NCBI GenBank assembly: GCA_030673895.1
Contig: JAUTCR010000056.1
Span: 1-64,000 of the forward strand
Length of the DNA: 64,000 bases
Direction: 5' to 3'
From: Verrucomicrobiota bacterium JB023
Lineage (GTDB): Bacteria; Verrucomicrobiota; Verrucomicrobiia; Verrucomicrobiales; Akkermansiaceae
Of the stretch, positions 60,563 to 64,000 are shown in pieces. How positions within the stretch are numbered: the stretch's first letter is position 1; every line of letters starts with the position of its first letter. Made by a program: the position numbers and the translations under genes. A model generated the notes under the pieces. The model saw nothing but the letters and a program-made list of their open reading frames with translations, was not told the DNA's origin and did no database searches.

Positions 60563-62236
60563 TCATTCCTTGTGTCCGCCGGGTTCCAGCGAGAGGATGG
60601 CATCGACCATTTGGCTAACTTGCTCCTCGCTGTATTGGGGATGAGGGGGCATAGGGACTTCCCCCCATTGGCCGACGCTGCCTGCGATGATGCGCTGGGC
60701 GAGGAGGTCTTGAGCTCCTTCCTGATCACGGTAGCGGTCGGCGACGTCGGCATAACGGGGCCCGATTGAGGTGACTTGGGTCTGGTGGCAGGAGAGGCAA
60801 GTGGCCTCACCGAGCAGCTTGGTGCCGGGATGGTCGGCATCGAGGCCTTGGAGACGTGGGTCCGGGCCCTCATCCTCGGCCAGATTGGTGCTGCCCGGGG
60901 TATAGGTCACTCGCTTCAGTTTGCCATCTGATCCGTCATACCAGACGGAGCTGTACTCGAGGACATACATGACACCGTCCGTTCCGATCTCGACGTCTGA
61001 GGGGTGGACGAAGTTTTTGCTCGTCAGCCAATCTTTCTTCCAGACCAGCTCTTCATTGTCATCCAGCTTACTGAGCTGCATGCGCCCGGTGTTCCAATCA
61101 TAGCTGATCAGGCATTGGTCGAGCTCGGCAGGGAGGCCTCCCTCTTGGTGGGCTTCGCTTGAGTAATGGAACACGGGGCCGGCGCAATAACAAGACCGTG
61201 GTTCATACCAGAACGGGCTGCGGGCTGGAGGCAGATCCGTCAGTCCAGTATTCAGGCGGGACTTGTTTGCAGGATTCTTTGGATCGAAGCGGTCTCCGGT
61301 CTTTCCCGCCTCAAAGTCGTGGTAGGCGTAGGCCTTGTCCGCAACGAAGTAGGGCCAGCCGTAGTTGCCTGCGGTCTTGGCCTGATTGATCTCACAGTAG
61401 CCCCGCGGCCCCCGCGAGGTGTCCTTGCGGGCGTCTGGCCCGACGTCGCCCCAATAGACCGTGCCGGTCTCGCGATTGACGCCGATGCGCCAGGGATTGC
61501 GACAGCCCATCGCATAGATTTCGGGCCGGGTATTGGGTTTGCCTTTCGGGAAGAGGTTGCCGGCGGGGATTTCATACGAGCCCGCTTGAGTGGGCCGGAT
61601 GCGGAGGATCTTTCCGCGAAGGTCATTCGTATTGGCGGCACTGCGCTGGGCATTCAAATGCTCATTTCCCTTGCGCTCATCGATGGGTGCGGAGCCATTG
61701 GACTTGAAGGGGCAAGTGTTGTCGCCGGTCGAGAGGAAGAGGTGGCCTTGACCATCGAAAGCAAGGGAACCGCCCTCATGGCACACGCCCTCTTTGCGGG
61801 ATTGAGGGACCTTGAGGAGGATCTTCTCATCACGCAGCTCACCCGCCTTGAAGGTGAAACGGGACAGGAAGTGGGCCTCCTCCTTCTTGGGTGAGTAATA
61901 GCAGTAGATCCATCCATTCCGCATGAAGTCCGGGTCGTGGGTGATGCCGAGGAGCCCGGTTTCCCGCGAGATGCCCTTCCGCCGGACTGAGACGTCGAAG
62001 GTCTTCACCAGCTTCGTCTCTTCCGTCTTGGGCGAGTACCACTTGAGGCCACCGGTCCGCTCCACGATGAAGACGTCGCCCGTCGGCAAGACGGTGATCT
62101 CCATGGCATCGACCAAGCCCTCGACAAGAGTATCAACCCTGAAGTGTTCGTCCGGTGGAATCTCCTCGCTTGCGGAGAGAAATGTTGAGGCCAACAAAAC
62201 TAGGCCGAAAATCTTTTTTGAGAAATAAAGGTTCAT
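60563..62236 (-). CDS. glucose/sorbosone dehydrogenase-like propeller protein with cytochrome c domain
   Basis: 557 residues with a signal peptide (MNLYFSKKIFGLVLLASTFL). The propeller (about 30-450) has ETGLLGITHDPDFMRNGWIY, CHEGGSLAFDGQGHLFLSTG and YAMGCRNPWRIGVNRETGTV, the GSDH-type PQQ-linked fold. A C-terminal c-type domain carries heme motif CLSCH at about 480-484, with a possible axial Met in EVPMPPHPQYS. Probably a periplasmic sugar or alcohol dehydrogenase that passes electrons to the respiratory chain. PQQ-binding was not verified. It has its own promoter region upstream (62237-62736). Confidence 0.87.
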   Translation of the reverse strand: MNLYFSKKIFGLVLLASTFLSASEEIPPDEHFRVDTLVEGLVDAMEITVLPTGDVFIVERTGGLKWYSPKTEETKLVKTFDVSVRRKGISRETGLLGITHDPDFMRNGWIYCYYSPKKEEAHFLSRFTFKAGELRDEKILLKVPQSRKEGVCHEGGSLAFDGQGHLFLSTGDNTCPFKSNGSAPIDERKGNEHLNAQRSAANTNDLRGKILRIRPTQAGSYEIPAGNLFPKGKPNTRPEIYAMGCRNPWRIGVNRETGTVYWGDVGPDARKDTSRGPRGYCEINQAKTAGNYGWPYFVADKAYAYHDFEAGKTGDRFDPKNPANKSRLNTGLTDLPPARSPFWYEPRSCYCAGPVFHYSSEAHQEGGLPAELDQCLISYDWNTGRMQLSKLDDNEELVWKKDWLTSKNFVHPSDVEIGTDGVMYVLEYSSVWYDGSDGKLKRVTYTPGSTNLAEDEGPDPRLQGLDADHPGTKLLGEATCLSCHQTQVTSIGPRYADVADRYRDQEGAQDLLAQRIIAGSVGQWGEVPMPPHPQYSEEQVSQMVDAILSLEPGGHKE

Positions 62237-62736
62237 TATGGTTTTTCTGAGGGTGTCTATCTCGGAGGGAAGGGCCTATATTACTCGAAAGTCGTCTATC
62301 GTTTTGCGGAAAGATAGCTGGGAATCATGGACTCAAAACCCTCACAAACCGCCAGTAAAATCGTTCAAAAGACAAAATTGATAAGTATTCCTTCGCTTTA
62401 CCAACATGGCTAGAGTTCTGGAGCCGCTGCGGTCTCCTCCCAGTTTCAAATGAATACATTTGATCCGGAAAAGAAGGCCAGATTCGACTCCATAGCATCC
62501 GCATTCCTGCATGACGTGTCTCGGGAGGGGAGTGCAATTTACAAGGTGTCTGGCGGGAGGGTCTCGGTTTCATAGGTTTGGAGCTTCATAAGCGTTTGGA
62601 AGGGAGTGGATTGAGAGGTTCGGAGGATGACGTGGCATAGGGTCTGCCAAGTTGGGAGACTGAAGCGGGCGGGCGTCTGCGGGGCTGTCGCTGCCCCCAA
62701 TTGGCGCTTGCTGAACCCGATTGAGAACCCTGCCCT
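62237..62736. other. intergenic region upstream of the cytochrome and glutaredoxin genes
   Basis: About 500 bp between two divergent genes. Several open frames (for example 62325-62573) carry no signal, motif or sensible composition and are rejected. No RNA or repeat was recognised; it presumably contains both promoters. Confidence 0.5.
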
Positions 62737-63483
62737 ATGATCGAAGACAAAAACAAATCTGCCAAAATCGTCCGCATGGTGACCCCCGACCACCTCTGTC
62801 CCTGGGGGGTCAAGGCCCTGGACCTACTGAAGAGGCACCACTTCGCAGTCGAAGACCAGCATCTGACCTCCCAGGAGGCCAATGAGAAGGCCAAGAAAGA
62901 GAATGGCTGGGAAGAAACGCCACAAATCTGGATCGGTGGGGACCGAATCGGAGGTTACGATGCCTTGCGAGAGCATCTGGGCATGAGGCCGGATCCCAAG
63001 GAGGGCACAACCTACCAGCCGATTATCGCCGTCTTTGTGGTGACCTTGCTGATGGCTCTGGCCACGAGCTGGGCCGGCTGGGGGAGATTGGACATCCTTC
63101 GCGTCGCTGAGCTGTTCATCGCCTTCAGCATGTGCGTGCTGGGCATCCTCAAGCTGAGGGACCTCAAGTCCTTCGCCACCGGCTTCGTCCAATACGATCT
63201 CCTGGCCAAGCGCTACGTGCCCTACTCCTACTTTTACCCCTATGTTGAGACTCTGGGAGGAGTCGCGATGATTGCTGGTCTGGCAATAGGGCTTGTCGCC
63301 CCCCTGGTTCTCTTGGTGAGCACCATCGGAGCCATCTCCGTCTACAAGGCAGTCTATTTGGAAAAAAGGGACCTCAATTGCGCTTGCGTTGGAGGAGGGA
63401 GCAACGTGCCGCTCGGCGCAATTTCTCTCACGGAGAATCTCATGATGATGGTGATGGCCGTCTGGATGATGTGGAGAGGTTAA
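62737..63483 (+). CDS. glutaredoxin-MauE fusion membrane protein
   Basis: 248 residues. The N-terminal part (about 1-85) is glutaredoxin-like: a single-Cys CPWG active site (residues 21-24) and WEETPQIWIGGDRIGGYDAL, the usual cis-Pro and GG loop. From about residue 93 the MauE/DoxX-like membrane domain follows, with several helices and a Cys pair in RDLNCACVGGGSNVPLGAIS. MauE is tied to disulfide or redox chemistry in the periplasm. Fusion suggests that it passes reducing equivalents across the membrane. It precedes a channel gene on the same strand. Confidence 0.85.
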   Translation: MIEDKNKSAKIVRMVTPDHLCPWGVKALDLLKRHHFAVEDQHLTSQEANEKAKKENGWEETPQIWIGGDRIGGYDALREHLGMRPDPKEGTTYQPIIAVFVVTLLMALATSWAGWGRLDILRVAELFIAFSMCVLGILKLRDLKSFATGFVQYDLLAKRYVPYSYFYPYVETLGGVAMIAGLAIGLVAPLVLLVSTIGAISVYKAVYLEKRDLNCACVGGGSNVPLGAISLTENLMMMVMAVWMMWRG

Positions 63484-63507
63484 GCAGAACCAACCTGAAT
63501 TGACCCA

Positions 63508-64000
63508 ATGAACCTAGTCCTCACCATCCTCGGGATCCTGCTCATCCTTTTCACCACCTTCGATGTTCTCAAGACCACCATCTCCTTCTCGGGCGGGGGC
63601 CCGATGAGCCGGACCATCTCCGCATGGGTTTGGTGGGTCCACGTCACTATCTCGCGCCGTTTCCAGCTCTGCTCGCTCAGAAGGATGGTGGGATGCGCCT
63701 GCCTCCTCGCCAGTGTGGGGCTTTGGGTTCTCTTGCTCTATGCGGGCTACGCTCTGATCTTCTCTGCCTGGGATGGGGCTGTTGTGGATTCCACCACGAA
63801 GGAGCCGGCCGCGCTCATCGCGAGGATCTACTACACAGGATTCACCCTATTCACTCTCGGGGTGGGTGACTATGTGCCTGGTGGTCCCCTGTGGATGATT
63901 GTCACCGCTGTGGCTTCTTTCCACGGTCTCTTTCTCATCACCCTGTCGATCACTTACCTAATTTCGGTGGTCTCGGCCGTCGTGGATCAGCATGCCTTGG
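63508..64000 (+). CDS. potassium-channel-like protein, 5' part only
   Basis: From ATG 63508 the visible 164 residues hold a hydrophobic N-terminus (MNLVLTILGILLILFTTFDV), a second helix and the pore helix with filter (YYTGFTLFTLGVGDYVPGG), in which TLGVGD replaces the usual TVGYGD. The third segment (ASFHGLFLITLSITYLISVV) resembles the inner helix of Ion_trans_2 channels. The gene runs off the right edge, so cytoplasmic regulatory domains cannot be seen. Confidence 0.8.
   Translation, partial: MNLVLTILGILLILFTTFDVLKTTISFSGGGPMSRTISAWVWWVHVTISRRFQLCSLRRMVGCACLLASVGLWVLLLYAGYALIFSAWDGAVVDSTTKEPAALIARIYYTGFTLFTLGVGDYVPGGPLWMIVTAVASFHGLFLITLSITYLISVVSAVVDQHAL

Noticed and set aside
62325-62573. 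82-residue frame in the region between the cytochrome and glutaredoxin genes
   Set aside because: No plausible start context or protein-like composition; likely chance.

Overview
The window looks like chromosomal DNA from a Verrucomicrobiota bacterium, most likely order Verrucomicrobiales. The lineage call rests on a very large prepilin-like protein resembling Verru_Chthon cassette protein A (45785-49471), a giant ThuA / SGNH-like / beta-propeller / cytochrome c protein of the PVC-type heme-binding class (50955-55034), a second GSDH-propeller cytochrome (60563-62236), a GH92 mannosidase operon and palindromic interspersed repeats. A Kdo transferase (waaA) indicates an LPS-bearing outer membrane. 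No plasmid, phage or CRISPR signature was seen.

Layout. 1-4.4 kb is a degraded accessory patch: the 5' end of a REP-associated tyrosine transposase, TATTTAGCC repeats, an AraC-type regulator reduced to its DNA-binding domain, a small and a medium hypothetical gene, a possible Mrr N-terminal scrap, a four-helix-bundle gene with an internal stop flanked by near-identical 27-bp repeats, and a 5'-truncated pyruvate carboxylase carrying two palindromic insertions. 4.5-14.2 kb holds truA, a trypsin-like lipoprotein, a vanadium-haloperoxidase-like protein and a leftward run (His-rich protein; CAP protein; secreted protein; AsmA-like protein; rsmD; waaA). 14.3-23.6 kb carries DUF58-transglutaminase, ribD, a DUF480 gene, thiE, accBC and a lactonase. 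23.7-31.9 kb holds a CHASE2-like membrane protein, a hydrolase, a universal stress protein, leuC, pyrE, folP, tyrS and a membrane protein. 32-35.2 kb has tRNA-His, rnc, a hypothetical gene and mnmG; four ParB parS-like sites lie in or just upstream of mnmG, which suggests the chromosome-partition region. 35.6-43.7 kb has a DUF6580-like membrane protein, pdhAB, five successive small lipoprotein genes, a TPR membrane protein, comEC and trmB. 43.8-50.8 kb has a LacI-type regulator, a secreted protein, the Verru_Chthon A-like protein and rpe. 50.9-64 kb is catabolic and redox: the ThuA/cytochrome giant, three tandem 122-124 bp repeats, a GH92-ROK kinase-FHS permease operon, the GSDH-cytochrome protein, a glutaredoxin-MauE fusion and a potassium-channel-like gene cut by the window edge.

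How parts fit together: accB and accC form the biotin carboxylase half of acetyl-CoA carboxylase; pdhA and pdhB form pyruvate dehydrogenase E1 (no E2 here); GH92, ROK kinase and FHS permease form a plausible mannose/mannoside uptake and phosphorylation unit; DUF58 and the transglutaminase protein are translationally coupled. The observations I consider most worth checking are the parS cluster inside mnmG, the tandem tiny lipoproteins with an aromatic/small-residue-Lys C-terminus, the terminator lying across the start of the I78-like lipoprotein gene, and the repeat-riddled remnants in the first 4.4 kb.
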